Part shown: piece by piece, positions 8,980 through 22,367 of the stretch | How positions within the stretch are numbered: the first letter of the stretch is position 1 | How the letters are laid out: the number at the start of each line of letters is the position of its first letter | Source: Sphingobium naphthae | Lineage (GTDB): Bacteria; Pseudomonadota; Alphaproteobacteria; Sphingomonadales; Sphingomonadaceae | Assembly (NCBI RefSeq): GCF_020782235.1 | Contig: NZ_JAJGNO010000004.1 | Span: forward strand, 1 to 64,000 | DNA: 64,000 nucleotides | Direction of reading: 5' to 3' | Made by a program: the position numbers and the translations under genes | The notes under the pieces: model-generated | Told to the model about the DNA's origin: nothing | Seen by the model: only the letters and a program-made list of their open reading frames with translations | Database searches by the model: none

Positions 8980-9321
8980 TCAGTCCTGTCCTGTCGGGGC
9001 GGCCGAGCGCACCAGCAGGTCGTCGGTCACGGTCATGGTGAAAATGGGATCAGCGTCGGCAGGCACCTCCGCGATCGCATCGACGAAGGCTGCGCGCGTG
9101 GCGGGATCGTCATAGACCATCTTCTGGTCGAAGGCCGCGCGCCAGGTGGCCTCGTCCGGCCATTCGGCATAGCCGACAAAGCGGCCGTCGGCGTCGCGAT
9201 GCAGGCGCGATCCACAGCTGCCATATTTGTCCCGGATATGGTCGGTGCCACGCCGCCAGGCGGCGCGGAACTGCTCCTCCTTGCCGGGATGGACCCGCCA
9301 CCAATAGACCGCGACGAACAT
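8980..9321 (-). CDS. ABM-fold (dimeric alpha/beta barrel) protein
   Basis: A 113-aa protein beginning MFVAVYWWRVHPGKEEQFRA. That pattern is the first strand and helix of the antibiotic-biosynthesis-monooxygenase / dimeric alpha-beta barrel fold. Members are small cofactor-light monooxygenases, haem-degrading enzymes or proteins of unknown role, so no substrate is assigned. RLHRDADGRFVGYAEWPDEATW fits the following strands. It is translated just ahead of the 32-aa membrane peptide (no gap) and follows fsa by 100 bp on the same strand. Confidence 0.75.
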   Translation of the reverse strand: MFVAVYWWRVHPGKEEQFRAAWRRGTDHIRDKYGSCGSRLHRDADGRFVGYAEWPDEATWRAAFDQKMVYDDPATRAAFVDAIAEVPADADPIFTMTVTDDLLVRSAAPTGQD

Positions 9322-9421
9322 CGACGATCTCCTTCCAGCAGGAGAATGAGCCGGATGGCGCCGCGGTTCCGGCAGGCGGGTCCGCGGCGTCGTTTCGGGA
9401 CCGGAGCTGGGAAGCCGCAGC

Positions 9422-10075
9422 TTAAAGGATGGTCTGGCCGGTCTTGGCCCAATCGGCGGCGAAGCCTTCCAGCCCCTTGTCGGTCAGCACATGCTTGGAA
9501 AGCATCTTGATGACGGCCGGCGGCGCGGTGATGACATCGGCGCCGATCTTCGCGCATTCCAGCACATGGATCGGATGCCGCAGCGACGCGGCCAGGATTT
9601 CGGTGTCGAACTGATAATTGTCGTAGATGAGGCGAATGTCCTCGATCAGCTTGAGGCCATCGAAGCCATTATCGTCATGGCGCCCGACGAAGGGCGAAAT
9701 GAAGCTGGCGCCGGCCTTGGCCGCGAGCAGCGCCTGGTTGGCCGAGAAGCAGAGCGTCACGTTGACCAGTGTGCCCTCGTCGGTCAGCGCCTTGCAGGTC
9801 TTGAGCCCGTCGATCGTCAGCGGCACCTTGATGCAGACATTGTCGGCGATCTTCCGAAGCACCTCGGCTTCATTCATCATCGTCTCATGATCGAGCGCGA
9901 CGACTTCGGCGGACACGGGGCCGTCGACGATGCCGCAGATTTCCTCCACCACTTCCATGAACTTGCGGCCCGACTTGTGGATCAGGGTCGGATTGGTGGT
10001 GACGCCGTCCAGCAGGCCGGTGGCGGCCAGCTCGCGGATTTCGGCGGTGTCGGCGGTGTCGACGAAGAATTTCAT
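9422..10075 (-). CDS. fsa: Fructose-6-phosphate aldolase / transaldolase-like protein
   Basis: A 217-aa TIM-barrel enzyme of the small transaldolase (TalC/Fsa) family, beginning [16 protein letters not shown]. The Schiff-base lysine is K83 in NVCIKVPLT, the TTNPT motif is at 26-30, and [14 protein letters not shown] is conserved near residue 126. Members either cleave fructose 6-phosphate to dihydroxyacetone and glyceraldehyde 3-phosphate or act as true transaldolases in the pentose phosphate pathway; sequence alone does not separate the two here. The start has a GGAG site 7 nt upstream. It heads a minus-strand group of four genes, but the others have no obvious carbohydrate role. Confidence 0.9.
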   Translation of the reverse strand: MKFFVDTADTAEIRELAATGLLDGVTTNPTLIHKSGRKFMEVVEEICGIVDGPVSAEVVALDHETMMNEAEVLRKIADNVCIKVPLTIDGLKTCKALTDEGTLVNVTLCFSANQALLAAKAGASFISPFVGRHDDNGFDGLKLIEDIRLIYDNYQFDTEILAASLRHPIHVLECAKIGADVITAPPAVIKMLSKHVLTDKGLEGFAADWAKTGQTIL

Positions 10076-10196
10076 GGGAGTGCTCCGGGCAATTTGGCGA
10101 TTCGGCTCCCTTTAGCGGCTGAAGGCGGGATTCGCCATTGGTTGCCCCCGCGGCGCAGGCTGGGTAAGGCGGCCGCACCTTTCCAAAGGATCAATG

Positions 10197-10844
10197 ATGC
10201 GTTTCTCCATATTGCTGGCCGCCATGACGCTGCCGATGATCGCCGCCCCCGCTCATGCTGCGGAGGATACGCAATTTTGGGTGTCGGAAGCTCTGACCTT
10301 CAAGGCCGACGACAATGACAGCATCACGCTCGATTTCAGCCAGCGCGCCCGATCCGATGCGGATAGCGGCGGCGAACAGTCGCTCAATCGCATCACCTGG
10401 GATCACAGGATCGCGGACGGCGTGCAGATCGGCGGCGGCTTCGCCTATCTCAAGAGCGAGGTCGATCAGGAACTGCGCTTTCACCAGCAGCTGACCGCCA
10501 GCCACGGCATATTGCAAAGCCGCACACGGCTGGAACAGCGCTTCTTCGACAATGCGGACGAGCCGAGTTGGCGGTTGCGCGAGCGCATCCAGGCGACGGT
10601 GCCGCTGGACGCTGACAAAAAATGGGCGCTGGTAGGGGGAACCGAACTCTTCTTCCAGCTCAATCGCGCCAAGGCGAGCGACAAGACCGGCCTGGCGGTG
10701 ATGCGGCTGCAAGGCGGCGTCCGCCGGTCGCTCGGCAAATCGGTCGATGTCCAGCTGCTCTACATGCGCCAACAGACATTCCGCGACAACGAACCCGACA
10801 CCTTCAACAATGTGCCCTGGCTTTCGTTCAACTGGCGGATCTGA
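10197..10844 (+). CDS. DUF2490 family outer-membrane protein
   Basis: A 215-aa exported protein with a signal peptide ending in AHA at about residue 21. The mature part is rich in alternating hydrophobic strands (WDHRIADGVQIGGGFAYL, RTRLEQRFF, RLRERIQATVPL) and ends PWLSFNWRI, a beta-barrel-like pattern typical of DUF2490. Function is unknown; members are thought to sit in the outer membrane. Two adjacent ATG codons exist; the second is preferred because AAGGA lies 6 nt before it. It stands between divergent fsa and the downstream priA, 46 bp away, and may be cotranscribed with priA. Confidence 0.8.
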   Translation: MRFSILLAAMTLPMIAAPAHAAEDTQFWVSEALTFKADDNDSITLDFSQRARSDADSGGEQSLNRITWDHRIADGVQIGGGFAYLKSEVDQELRFHQQLTASHGILQSRTRLEQRFFDNADEPSWRLRERIQATVPLDADKKWALVGGTELFFQLNRAKASDKTGLAVMRLQGGVRRSLGKSVDVQLLYMRQQTFRDNEPDTFNNVPWLSFNWRI

Positions 10845-10890
10845 CCAAGCGACGATTTGCGTGCGCCGCGCCAGCGGCTAAGGACAGGCC

Positions 10891-13062
10891 ATGTCTTCGC
10901 GCGCTCGTGTCCTCCTGCTCAACGCCGCCCTCGGCCCGCTCGACTATCGCGTGCCGCACGGGATGCGGGTGGAGCATGGCAGCATCGTCGTCGCGCCGCT
11001 GGGGCCACGGCAGATCGTCGGCGTCGTGTGGGAGGAGGATCGCTTTCCCGACGTCGAAAGCGTCGGCGACAATCGCCTGCGCAACCTGCTGGAGGTGGTG
11101 GACGCCCCGCCCCTGCCCGAACCGCTGCGCCGGCTGATCGAATGGACGGCGGACTATTATCTCAGCCCCCCCGCCGCCGTGCTGCGCATGGCGCTGTCGT
11201 CCATGTCGGCGCTGGAGGGCGCGCGGACGGTCATCGAATATCGGGCTACCGGCGCCGTGCCCGATCGCATGACCGAGCAGCGCGCCCAGGCGCTGGAGCG
11301 GATCGGCGACCGGCAGGGGCTGATCCGCGAACTCGCGATGATCGGCGGGGTCAGCGATGCGGTGATCCGCGGCCTCATCAAGCAGGACATATTCGAAGCG
11401 GTGGAGGTGAGCGTCGACACGCCTTTCCCCCTGCCCGATCCCGATCATGCGCCGCCCGCTCTGTCGGACGCGCAGGCCGCCGCCGCCGGGCAGATGGCCG
11501 ATGCGGTGCGGGCGCAGGATTTCGCGCCCTTCCTGCTCGACGGAGTCACCGGTTCGGGCAAGACCGAAGTCTATTTTGAAGCGATCGCGGCGGCCATGCG
11601 GGCCGAGCGGCAAGTGCTGGTGCTGCTGCCCGAGATCGCGCTGACCGAACCTTTTCTGGAACGGTTCGAAAAACGTTTCGGATGCGTTCCGGTCAATTGG
11701 CACAGCGGCCTGCGGCAGAGCGAGCGGCGTCGCGCCTGGCGCGCCATCGCCAGCGGCCAGGCTCAGGTGGTGGTCGGCGCGCGATCGGCGCTGTTCCTGC
11801 CCTATCCCAATCTGGGCCTCATCATCGTCGATGAAGCGCATGAGGCGAGCTTCAAGCAGGAGGATGGGGTTCATTATCACGCCCGCGACGTGGCGGTGAT
11901 GCGCGGCCTCATCGAGAAATTCCCGGTCATCCTCGCCTCCGCCACGCCCGCGATCGAGACCCGGCATCAGGTGGAGTTGGGCCGCTATGCCGAAATCAGG
12001 CTGCCGTCCCGCTATGGCGGGGCGGAAATGCCCGACATTCATGGCATCAACCTGCTGACCGACCCGCCCGAGCGCGGCCGCTGGATCGCCCCGCCGCTGG
12101 TCAAGGCGATCGACGAGACGATGGCCAAGGGCGAGCAGAGCCTGCTGTTCCTCAACCGGCGCGGCTATGCGCCGCTGACGCTGTGCCGCCATTGCGGCTA
12201 TCGCTTCCAATGCCCCAATTGCACCGCCTGGATGGTCGAGCATCGTCTGACCCATCGCCTGGCCTGCCATCATTGCGGCCATGTCATCCCCGCGCCGCGC
12301 CGCTGCCCGGAATGCAAGGAGGAGGACAGCCTGGTCGCCTGCGGTCCCGGCGTCGAGCGCATCGCCGACGAGGTGAAGGCGCTCTGGCCCGACGCGCGCA
12401 CCGCCATCGCCACGTCCGACACGCTCTGGTCGCCCGCCCGCGCCGCCGACTTCGTGAAGTCGGTGGAAGCGGGCGATGTCGACATCATCATCGGCACGCA
12501 ATTGGTGACCAAGGGCTATCATTTCCCCAACCTGACCCTGGTGGGGGTGATCGATGCCGACCTGGGGCTGGAAGGCGGCGACCTGCGCGCGGCCGAGCGC
12601 ACATTCCAGCAGGTGATGCAAGTGGCGGGCCGCGCCGGGCGGGGCGAGAAGCCCGGCCGCGTGTTCATCCAGACCCGCATGCCCGAAAGCGAGGTCATCC
12701 AGGCGCTGGTCGACGCCGATCCCGAACGCTTCTACGCCGTCGAGACCGAAAACCGCCGCCGGGCCAACGCCCCGCCCTTCGGGCGGTTCGCCGCGATCAT
12801 CATATCCAGCGAGGATGCCGACGAAGCAGCGCAGACCGCGCGCCTGATCGGCAAGTCCGCGCCGGTGATCGAGGGGATGCGCGTCTATGGTCCCGCGCCC
12901 GCGCCGCTGGCCGTGCTGCGCGGGCGGCACCGGCACCGGTTGCTGATCCACGCCAGCCGGCAGGTCGACATCCAGGCCGCGATCCGCGAATGGCTGGGCA
13001 ATCTGGCGTGGAAATCGGGCACGCGCGTCGCGGTGGACGTCGATCCCTACAGCTTCATGTGA
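10891..13062 (+). CDS. priA: Primosomal protein N' (replication restart helicase PriA)
   Basis: A 723-aa superfamily 2 DNA helicase that recognises stalled forks and loads the primosome. The N-terminal 3'-DNA-binding domain is followed by Walker A LLDGVTGSGKTEVYF (about residue 216), the DEAH box IIVDEAHEASFKQ, and a zinc-binding insertion with the pairs CRHCGY, CPNC, CHHCGH and CPEC (about residues 431-478). Conserved GTQLVTKGYHFPNLTLVGV lies in the helicase C-lobe. The length is normal for alphaproteobacteria. Its stop codon overlaps the start of the DUF1289 gene by one base (TGATG), indicating translational coupling. Confidence 0.96.
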   Translation: MSSRARVLLLNAALGPLDYRVPHGMRVEHGSIVVAPLGPRQIVGVVWEEDRFPDVESVGDNRLRNLLEVVDAPPLPEPLRRLIEWTADYYLSPPAAVLRMALSSMSALEGARTVIEYRATGAVPDRMTEQRAQALERIGDRQGLIRELAMIGGVSDAVIRGLIKQDIFEAVEVSVDTPFPLPDPDHAPPALSDAQAAAAGQMADAVRAQDFAPFLLDGVTGSGKTEVYFEAIAAAMRAERQVLVLLPEIALTEPFLERFEKRFGCVPVNWHSGLRQSERRRAWRAIASGQAQVVVGARSALFLPYPNLGLIIVDEAHEASFKQEDGVHYHARDVAVMRGLIEKFPVILASATPAIETRHQVELGRYAEIRLPSRYGGAEMPDIHGINLLTDPPERGRWIAPPLVKAIDETMAKGEQSLLFLNRRGYAPLTLCRHCGYRFQCPNCTAWMVEHRLTHRLACHHCGHVIPAPRRCPECKEEDSLVACGPGVERIADEVKALWPDARTAIATSDTLWSPARAADFVKSVEAGDVDIIIGTQLVTKGYHFPNLTLVGVIDADLGLEGGDLRAAERTFQQVMQVAGRAGRGEKPGRVFIQTRMPESEVIQALVDADPERFYAVETENRRRANAPPFGRFAAIIISSEDADEAAQTARLIGKSAPVIEGMRVYGPAPAPLAVLRGRHRHRLLIHASRQVDIQAAIREWLGNLAWKSGTRVAVDVDPYSFM

Positions 13063-13277
13063 TGACGACGCCGGTCGCCAGCCCCTGCCGCAACCTGTGC
13101 GCGCTCGACCGCCAGCGCGAAAGCTGCACCGGATGCGGCCGCACGATCGAGGAAATCGTGCATTGGCGCAGCCTGACCGATGCGCAGCGCGCCGCCGTCA
13201 TGCAGCGGGTTGGGGACTTCCAGCCGGCCGAGCGCCCTTCCCCTTTTCCGCCGCCTGCGCGTCAAACTGCGCCTTGA
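13062..13277 (+). CDS. DUF1289 small zinc-binding protein
   Basis: A 71-aa protein starting at the TGATG junction with priA. It carries the DUF1289 pattern SPCRNLCALDRQRESCTGCG with four cysteines (C-x3-C-x9-C-x2-C), followed by RTIEEIVHWRSLTDAQR. Members are small and probably bind zinc or iron; their role is unknown. The last 80 bp overlap the 3' end of the convergent gene at 13198-14730. The four-cysteine core ends well before that overlap, and the Pro-rich tail is the part encoded in it. Confidence 0.85.
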   Translation: MTTPVASPCRNLCALDRQRESCTGCGRTIEEIVHWRSLTDAQRAAVMQRVGDFQPAERPSPFPPPARQTAP

Positions 13278-14730
13278 GCCGCAGCGCCGCTTCCCGCATG
13301 TCGGATCCGTGCGGCGAATAGGCGATCGGATCGAGGAGGATGGAGGCGGCTTCATAGTCGCCGCGAATCGCCATGGCATGCGCGAAATTCATGCGATATT
13401 CGGGGCTTTGCGGAAGGAGCGAAAACGCCTTGTAGAGCCCGTCATAGCCAAGGTCGGGCATCTTGCCCCCGCGCATCGCATGATAGCGGTAGAAGAGCGC
13501 CAGCGGCACGGGATCCTCGGTATCGGCGCGGTTGGCGCGCACGATGGAGGAGAGCGCGGCCTTCCAGTCTTCCACCCGGTCGCTGTCCTGCGCGCGGGCC
13601 AGCAGCACCTGCGCGCGCACGGCATAGGCGCGCGCCGATTGCGGATCGAGCGCGATGGCGCGGTCGGCATCGGCAAGCGCGGCCTCCGTCTGCTCGGCCG
13701 CCCATTCCGCTTCGGCGAGCACGGCCAGCGCATAGGCGCTCTGCGGATAGCGGGACGCGGTGGCGCGGATCGAGGCGACCAGCGCGGGCAGTTCCTCGGT
13801 CCGGGGGTGATGGAGCAGATGCAGTTCGTCCTCGATCAGCGCGCCTTGCGCCGCATCCACCGGCTCGACGCTGATCGGAGGGATCTGCATTTGCTTGGGG
13901 GTCAGGCGGGACGCGGACAGGCGATGGCGCATATAGACCTTCAGATCCTTTTCCAGCCCATCCAGCCCGCCTTCGAAATAGCTGTCGGGATCGATGTCCT
14001 TCACGCCGTTCGCGACATCGTTGAGATAGCGCGCGATGTCGGCGCGCCGATCCGTCTCATACTGGAAATAGTGGGTGAGCAGCCAAGCGGTGCCATAATA
14101 GCGATCGCCGTCGCGCAGGCTGAGGCCGTCCGTGTTGCGGGCGAACAGGTTCTTGACCGGATAAAGCGATCCCATCACCAGCCCGGGCGCGCGCGCCAGC
14201 GGCACATGGCCGAATTCGATGGAGCCGTCGCGCGGGAATTTGACGATGGAGAAAAACTCCGCAAATCCTTCGACATACCAGGCGGGATAGGCCGCCGGGA
14301 AATGATGCAGCATGAAATGGTGCGTATATTCGTGGAACAGGATTTCCTGCGCGCCGAAGTCAAATTGGTTGGCCTTTTCTCCGCGCGACAGGACGGCGAA
14401 GGCCGATCGGTCGGACGTCGTATAGAAGCCGCCGATGTTGGGATTGCGCGCCAGTTCCCGGACCTTGGACTCGCTGGACAGGATATAGACCTTGACCGGG
14501 CTACCTTGCTGCGGGTTGGTCACCTTGGTGACGGTGCGCAGCAGGAAATCGAACTTTTCCAGCTTCTCCGCGAATTCGCGCAGCTTGGCGTCGCCGCCTT
14601 CCCGATAGACGGTGAAATGCTGGGTCTTCGCCTGCCACCAAGCCGCCTGCGCGCTTCCCGCGCCAGCCAGCATCAGGCCGAGCCCGGCCAGCATCGTCCC
14701 CAAGAATCGCATCATGCCCCAAACCCTCAT
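13198..14730 (-). CDS. Exported protein with HEYTH metallopeptidase-like motif and TPR tail
   Basis: A 510-aa protein with a signal peptide (hydrophobic segment, cleavage near GSAQA). The mature N-terminal domain starts WWQAKTQHFTVYREG, a pattern seen in DUF1570/gluzincin-like exported proteins. It contains HEYTHHFMLHH, an HExxH-type zinc motif, followed by WYVEGFAEFFS, which supplies the third, glutamate ligand. C-terminal residues about 320-480 are TPR-like helical pairs. A periplasmic metallopeptidase is likely, substrate unknown. The start may be the first ATG or the ATG six codons in (MRFLGTML). Its 3' end overlaps DUF1289 on the other strand by 80 bp. Confidence 0.75.
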   Translation of the reverse strand: MRVWGMMRFLGTMLAGLGLMLAGAGSAQAAWWQAKTQHFTVYREGGDAKLREFAEKLEKFDFLLRTVTKVTNPQQGSPVKVYILSSESKVRELARNPNIGGFYTTSDRSAFAVLSRGEKANQFDFGAQEILFHEYTHHFMLHHFPAAYPAWYVEGFAEFFSIVKFPRDGSIEFGHVPLARAPGLVMGSLYPVKNLFARNTDGLSLRDGDRYYGTAWLLTHYFQYETDRRADIARYLNDVANGVKDIDPDSYFEGGLDGLEKDLKVYMRHRLSASRLTPKQMQIPPISVEPVDAAQGALIEDELHLLHHPRTEELPALVASIRATASRYPQSAYALAVLAEAEWAAEQTEAALADADRAIALDPQSARAYAVRAQVLLARAQDSDRVEDWKAALSSIVRANRADTEDPVPLALFYRYHAMRGGKMPDLGYDGLYKAFSLLPQSPEYRMNFAHAMAIRGDYEAASILLDPIAYSPHGSDMREAALRLKAQFDAQAAEKGKGARPAGSPQPAA

Positions 14731-14785
14731 GCCCCCGCATCAGGGTGGAACAAGTTGGCGGCGAAGAAAAGACGCAATCTTCCCG

Positions 14786-15841
14786 TTACTTGGCCTTTTC
14801 GCGGGCGAGCAGCGCCTGCTTCCGCTCGACGCCCCAGGCATAGCCGCCCAGGCTGCCGTCGCTGCGCAGCACGCGGTGGCAGGGGATGAGGACTGCAAGT
14901 GTGTTGTCGCCACAGGCCGTTCCCGCCGCGCGGACGGCGCCGGGCCGACCGATAGCCGCGGCGATGTCGCCATAGCTGCGCGTCTCGCCCGGCGGAATGG
15001 CGCGCAGCGCAGCCCAGACCGCCTGCTGGAAGGCCGTGCCGCGCACATCGGTGGGAAGCGCTGCGTCGGCGCGCGGATCATCGACCAGCGCCGCCACCTT
15101 GGCCGCCATGGCGTCCAGGTCCGCATCGGCCGGGCACAACCGCGCCTGGGGGAAGCGCGCGCGCAACGTCGCCTCGCCCTCCCCAAAGCTGATGCGGCAC
15201 AGGCCCTTGGACGTTGCGGCGACCAGCATCGGCCCCAGGCTGGTATCGACGGTGCGCCAGCGGATCGCGACGCCGCGGCCGCCATCCTTCCAGGCGCTGG
15301 GGGTCATGCCCAGATGCCGCTGCGCATCGGCATAGGCGCGGCTGGGCGCGTTATAGCCCGCTTCGTAGATGGCGTCGGTGATCCGCGCTTCGGCGCCCAG
15401 CGCCGTCTTCAGCCTTTCGGTGCGCAGCGCCCGCGCCCAAGCGGCGGGGGTCAGCCCGGTCTCGCGCTTGAAGAGGCGATGGAAATGATGGGGGGCATAG
15501 CCGACATGGGCGGCGATCGCCTCCAGCCGGGGCGCATCCTCGGCCGCTTCGATCATCGTGATGGCGGCGCGCACCGCCAGCCGATCCCGCCCGACCTCAT
15601 CGGGGCGGCAGCGCAGGCAGGCGCGGAAGCCCGCCGCGCGCGCGGCCGCGGGATCGGGCAGGAAGGACATGTTCTCCCGCCGGGGATGGCGCGCGGCGCA
15701 GCTTGGCTTGCAATAGATGCCGGTGGTGGCGACGCAGCCGACGAACTGCCCGTCCATCGCCCGGTCGCGGCGCAGGAAGGCGGCCCAGCAGGCATCGGCA
15801 TCGGGCATGGCGGCAGGGGCGAGGCGAGTCATATGCTGCAT
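14786..15841 (-). CDS. ada: Ada: DNA alkylation response regulator and methyltransferase
   Basis: A 351-aa bifunctional protein. Residues 1-85 form the zinc-bound methylphosphotriester acceptor domain with cysteines C44, C48, C75 and C78 (TTGIYCKPSC and ACLRC); C44 aligns with the active Cys38 of E. coli Ada. An AraC-type DNA-binding domain follows (APHHFHRLFKRETGLTPAAW, about residue 130). The C-terminal O6-methylguanine methyltransferase domain carries the active IPCHRVLRSDG. It repairs methylated bases irreversibly and activates alkylation-response genes once methylated on the N-terminal Cys. It is divergent from the trypsin-like protease gene, so the 112-bp spacer probably holds both promoters. 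Confidence 0.94.
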   Translation of the reverse strand: MQHMTRLAPAAMPDADACWAAFLRRDRAMDGQFVGCVATTGIYCKPSCAARHPRRENMSFLPDPAAARAAGFRACLRCRPDEVGRDRLAVRAAITMIEAAEDAPRLEAIAAHVGYAPHHFHRLFKRETGLTPAAWARALRTERLKTALGAEARITDAIYEAGYNAPSRAYADAQRHLGMTPSAWKDGGRGVAIRWRTVDTSLGPMLVAATSKGLCRISFGEGEATLRARFPQARLCPADADLDAMAAKVAALVDDPRADAALPTDVRGTAFQQAVWAALRAIPPGETRSYGDIAAAIGRPGAVRAAGTACGDNTLAVLIPCHRVLRSDGSLGGYAWGVERKQALLAREKAK

Positions 15842-15953
15842 GGATATAGGGCATATAGCATGCGACCGCGCCCCGCTTCCTGCGCCTTGCGATCAAAGCA
15901 TTTCGGCTTTTCCCGATTGCACCGGGCCGGGCATTGCATATGAATGCGCCACG

Positions 15954-17525
15954 ATGGTCGCCTTTCTTCGCCGCTTCGCCCCCGCCCTTGGCCTGTTCCT
16001 CGCGCTGCTGGCGCCAGCGCCGCTCCATGCCGAACAGCAGGATATCGCCGCCGCTGCGCGCGGGGTGGTGCGCGTGGCGCTGGTCGCCACCGACGGGTCG
16101 GACGCCTATTTCGTGGGCCATGGCAGCGGCTTTGCCGTCGCGCCCGACAAGGTGCTGACCAACGCCCATGTCGTCGAACTGGCGCGCGAGGAGCGCAATC
16201 TGGTGATCGGCGTCATCCCGTCCGAAGGCAGCAAGACCTATGGCGGGCGAATCATCGCCTATTCGCCGGGCAACGACCTGGCGCTGATCCAGCTGGAGGA
16301 AGGCAGCCTGCCGGTCAGCACATTTTACGCCGGGGCGGTAAATGACGGGCAGCATGTGACCGCGATCGGCTATCCCGGCACGGTCGACCGGGCGCAGGGC
16401 CTGGGCCTGAAGCAACTGGTCGAGCCGCTGGCCACGGTGAAGACCAGCGGCAATATCTCGTCGGGCCGGGCGAGCCAGAGCTTCGACACGATCCTGCACA
16501 CCGCCCCGCTGGCCGCCGGCAACAGCGGCGGGCCGCTGGTCGACGATTGCGGGCGCGTGCTGGGCGTCAACAGTTTCGGTTCGATTTCCGACGGCAATGA
16601 CGCGGAGTTCGGCTTTGCCGTCTCCTGGCGCGAGATCGCGTCCTTCCTGCGGCAGGCGGGCGTGTCGTCGCTGCACACCGTCGTCCCCTGCCGATCCATG
16701 GCCGAAGCGGACGCGGCCGAGGCGGCGGTCACCCAGCGCGAGGCGCAGGCGACCGAACAGAAGGACCGCGCCAGCGCCGACGCGCGGGAGGCGGCGCTGA
16801 CCCGCGCCCGCGACGCAGCCGAGCGCGACATTCTGACGGCGCGCGAAAATGCGATGGCGGGCGCGGCGGTGCTGCTGGCGCTGGCGGTGCTGGGGCTTGG
16901 CGCCGGCGGCCTTTTCTACACGCAGGGCAAGGAGCGGCAGGCGACCTGGTTCCTGGCGGGCGGCGGCGTGCTGTTGCTGGGCGCGCTCGGCCTCTTCGTC
17001 TTCAAGCCGAGCTTCGACAGCATCGACGAGCGCGTGAAGATGCCCCAGGACAAGGGCGTCACGTCCAACGCCGCCTTCGCCTGGGCCGGCGACAATATCT
17101 GCAAGGTGGACGTCGCCCGCAGCCGCCTGACGGTGTCGCAGCCCAACGACATCCCCTTCAACTGGGCCGAGGGCGGATGCGTCAACGGCGATGTCCAATA
17201 TGTGGCGGACGGCACCGGCTGGCGGCGCATGACCGTGCCGGCGGAGGGGAATTACGCGTCCTCCAGCCGCTTCGACCCCGCCACGGGCGTGCTGCGCGTC
17301 GAGCGCTGGCTGCCCGACCTCGACACGATGGACAAGCTGCGCGGCCTGCAGAAAGGCAAGCCGATCAAGGGCTGCGGCACAGATCCCGAGCTGCTGGGGC
17401 GCATCGCCACGTTGCGGTCGGACGCTGCCGCGCTGCTCCCCGCCCAGCCCAATGAGCGCATCGTCTATCATTGCCAGAAGGGCCGGCTCGCCCCCGCCGA
17501 CCCCGCGGAACAGGCGAATCGCTGA
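15954..17525 (+). CDS. Exported trypsin-like serine protease with C-terminal membrane helices
   Basis: A 523-aa protein from the ATG that gives a good signal peptide ([20 protein letters not shown], cleavage near LHA). The protease domain has the full triad: H72 in TNAHVV, D108 in SPGNDLAL and S191 in [10 protein letters not shown]. No PDZ domain follows, unlike DegP. A charged, Ala/Glu-rich segment (about 245-300) looks coiled-coil, then two hydrophobic helices (about 305-330 and 340-360), then a soluble C-terminal domain of about 150 residues with three cysteines. It is probably anchored in the inner membrane with the protease in the periplasm. Upstream in-frame codons are ignored because they destroy the signal peptide. 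Confidence 0.85.
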   Translation: MVAFLRRFAPALGLFLALLAPAPLHAEQQDIAAAARGVVRVALVATDGSDAYFVGHGSGFAVAPDKVLTNAHVVELAREERNLVIGVIPSEGSKTYGGRIIAYSPGNDLALIQLEEGSLPVSTFYAGAVNDGQHVTAIGYPGTVDRAQGLGLKQLVEPLATVKTSGNISSGRASQSFDTILHTAPLAAGNSGGPLVDDCGRVLGVNSFGSISDGNDAEFGFAVSWREIASFLRQAGVSSLHTVVPCRSMAEADAAEAAVTQREAQATEQKDRASADAREAALTRARDAAERDILTARENAMAGAAVLLALAVLGLGAGGLFYTQGKERQATWFLAGGGVLLLGALGLFVFKPSFDSIDERVKMPQDKGVTSNAAFAWAGDNICKVDVARSRLTVSQPNDIPFNWAEGGCVNGDVQYVADGTGWRRMTVPAEGNYASSSRFDPATGVLRVERWLPDLDTMDKLRGLQKGKPIKGCGTDPELLGRIATLRSDAAALLPAQPNERIVYHCQKGRLAPADPAEQANR

Positions 17526-17582
17526 GGAATAAAAACTCAGGCAAATGCGCGCGATTTGGCGCTTGGGCCGGAATCGTGTCAC

Positions 17583-17599
17583 ATGACTTGCATAGTCAT
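17583..17599. promoter_or_regulatory. Short inverted repeat upstream of the atp operon
   Basis: ATGACT and AGTCAT flank a 5-nt spacer about 100 bp before the atpH start. It could be an operator or part of a promoter; no clear -35/-10 pair was identified. Six-base arms can occur by chance. Confidence 0.2.
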
Positions 17600-17701
17600 A
17601 TGGGCGCTGCTAACCGGCCCGGCGACAGGGGTTCGGGACGGTATCAAACCGCGCCCCTCTTTTTTGCACGATCTGCAAATCAAGTGGAGGACGGTAAGCG
17701 C

Positions 17702-19797
<2,096 letters not shown>

Positions 19798-19810
19798 GAC
19801 CATCATGCTC

Positions 19811-19900
19811 CGTCATCCCCGCGACAGCGGGGACCCATCTCCCGGGCGTCCGCTCCGGGGCACGGTTCGGAGATAGGGTCCCGCTTTTGCGGGAATGACG
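19811..19900. repeat. Intergenic palindromic repeat, type 1 (atpA-atpG spacer)
   Basis: Two imperfect inverted arms of about 31 bp (19811-19841 and 19870-19900), each starting or ending with the cgtcat/atgacg core, flank a 28-bp centre. Each arm also contains a small internal hairpin (ccccgc...gcgggg and cccgc...gcggg). This is the well-known class of short dispersed palindromic elements in alphaproteobacterial spacers. Confidence 0.8.
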
Positions 19901-19924
19901 AAAAAGGGTTGAAGTAGGTAGGAT

Positions 19925-20809
19925 ATGCCCAGCCTCAAGGAACTGAAGATCCGCATCGGGTCGGTGAAATCGACCCAGAAGATCACCAAGGCGAAGCAGA
20001 TGGTCGCCGCCGCGAAGCTGCGCAAGGCGCAGGCTGCGGCCGAGGCCGCGCGCCCCTATAGCGAGCGGCTGGAAGCGGTCGTCGCCTCCCTCGCCACCAA
20101 GATCGCCGGTGGATCGGGCGAAGGCGCATCGCCTCTGCTCGCTGGCACCGGCAAGGATGAGGTGCACCTGCTGGTCGTCGCCAACTCCGACCGTGGCCTT
20201 GCCGGCGCGTTCAACGCCAATATCGTCAAGGCCGCGCTCGCCAAGGCGCGCGCGCTGGAGCTGGACGGCAAGAAGGTGGAATTCTACCTTGTCGGCCGCA
20301 AGGGCCGCCCGGTCATCAACCGCACCTACCCCGGCCGGATCGTCGCCAATTACGACACCACCGGCGTCAAGGAGCCCGGCTTCGACCAGGCGCAGGCGAT
20401 CGCGCATGAGCTGACCGAGATGTATCTGAACGGCAAGTTCGATGTCGCGCATCTCTTCTACTCGCGCTTCAAGTCGGCGCTGGCGCAGGTGCCGACCGAA
20501 CAGCAGATCATCCCGGTGAAGATCCCCGCCGACGCCGATCGCAATGCGATCGCCGCAACGGTGGAATATGAACCGAGCGAGGAAGCGATCCTGGACGACC
20601 TGCTGCCGCGCAACGTGACGGTGCAGATATTCAAGGCGCTGCTGGAAAACAACGCGTCGGAACAGGGCGCGTCGATGACCGCCATGGACAATGCGACGCG
20701 CAACGCCGGCGACCTTATCAACAAGCTGACCATCCAGTATAACCGCAGCCGCCAGGCCGCGATCACGACGGAACTGGTCGAGATTATTTCAGGCGCGGAG
20801 GCGCTTTAA
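19925..20809 (+). CDS. atpG: ATP synthase F1 subunit gamma
   Basis: A 294-aa central-stalk subunit that rotates inside the alpha3beta3 ring. The N-terminus [20 protein letters not shown] and the C-terminal helix [20 protein letters not shown] (followed by [17 protein letters not shown]) are the diagnostic coiled-coil halves. The length is normal. It sits between two repeat-bearing spacers. Confidence 0.97.
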   Translation: MPSLKELKIRIGSVKSTQKITKAKQMVAAAKLRKAQAAAEAARPYSERLEAVVASLATKIAGGSGEGASPLLAGTGKDEVHLLVVANSDRGLAGAFNANIVKAALAKARALELDGKKVEFYLVGRKGRPVINRTYPGRIVANYDTTGVKEPGFDQAQAIAHELTEMYLNGKFDVAHLFYSRFKSALAQVPTEQQIIPVKIPADADRNAIAATVEYEPSEEAILDDLLPRNVTVQIFKALLENNASEQGASMTAMDNATRNAGDLINKLTIQYNRSRQAAITTELVEIISGAEAL

Positions 20810-22354
<1,545 letters not shown>

Positions 22355-22367
22355 GCCTTCTTATTCT

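Noticed and set aside
10828..12951. 707-aa open frame on the minus strand opposite priA
   Set aside because: It is an antisense shadow of the GC-rich priA gene with no family resemblance, an Ala/Arg/Gly/His-rich composition and no start signals.
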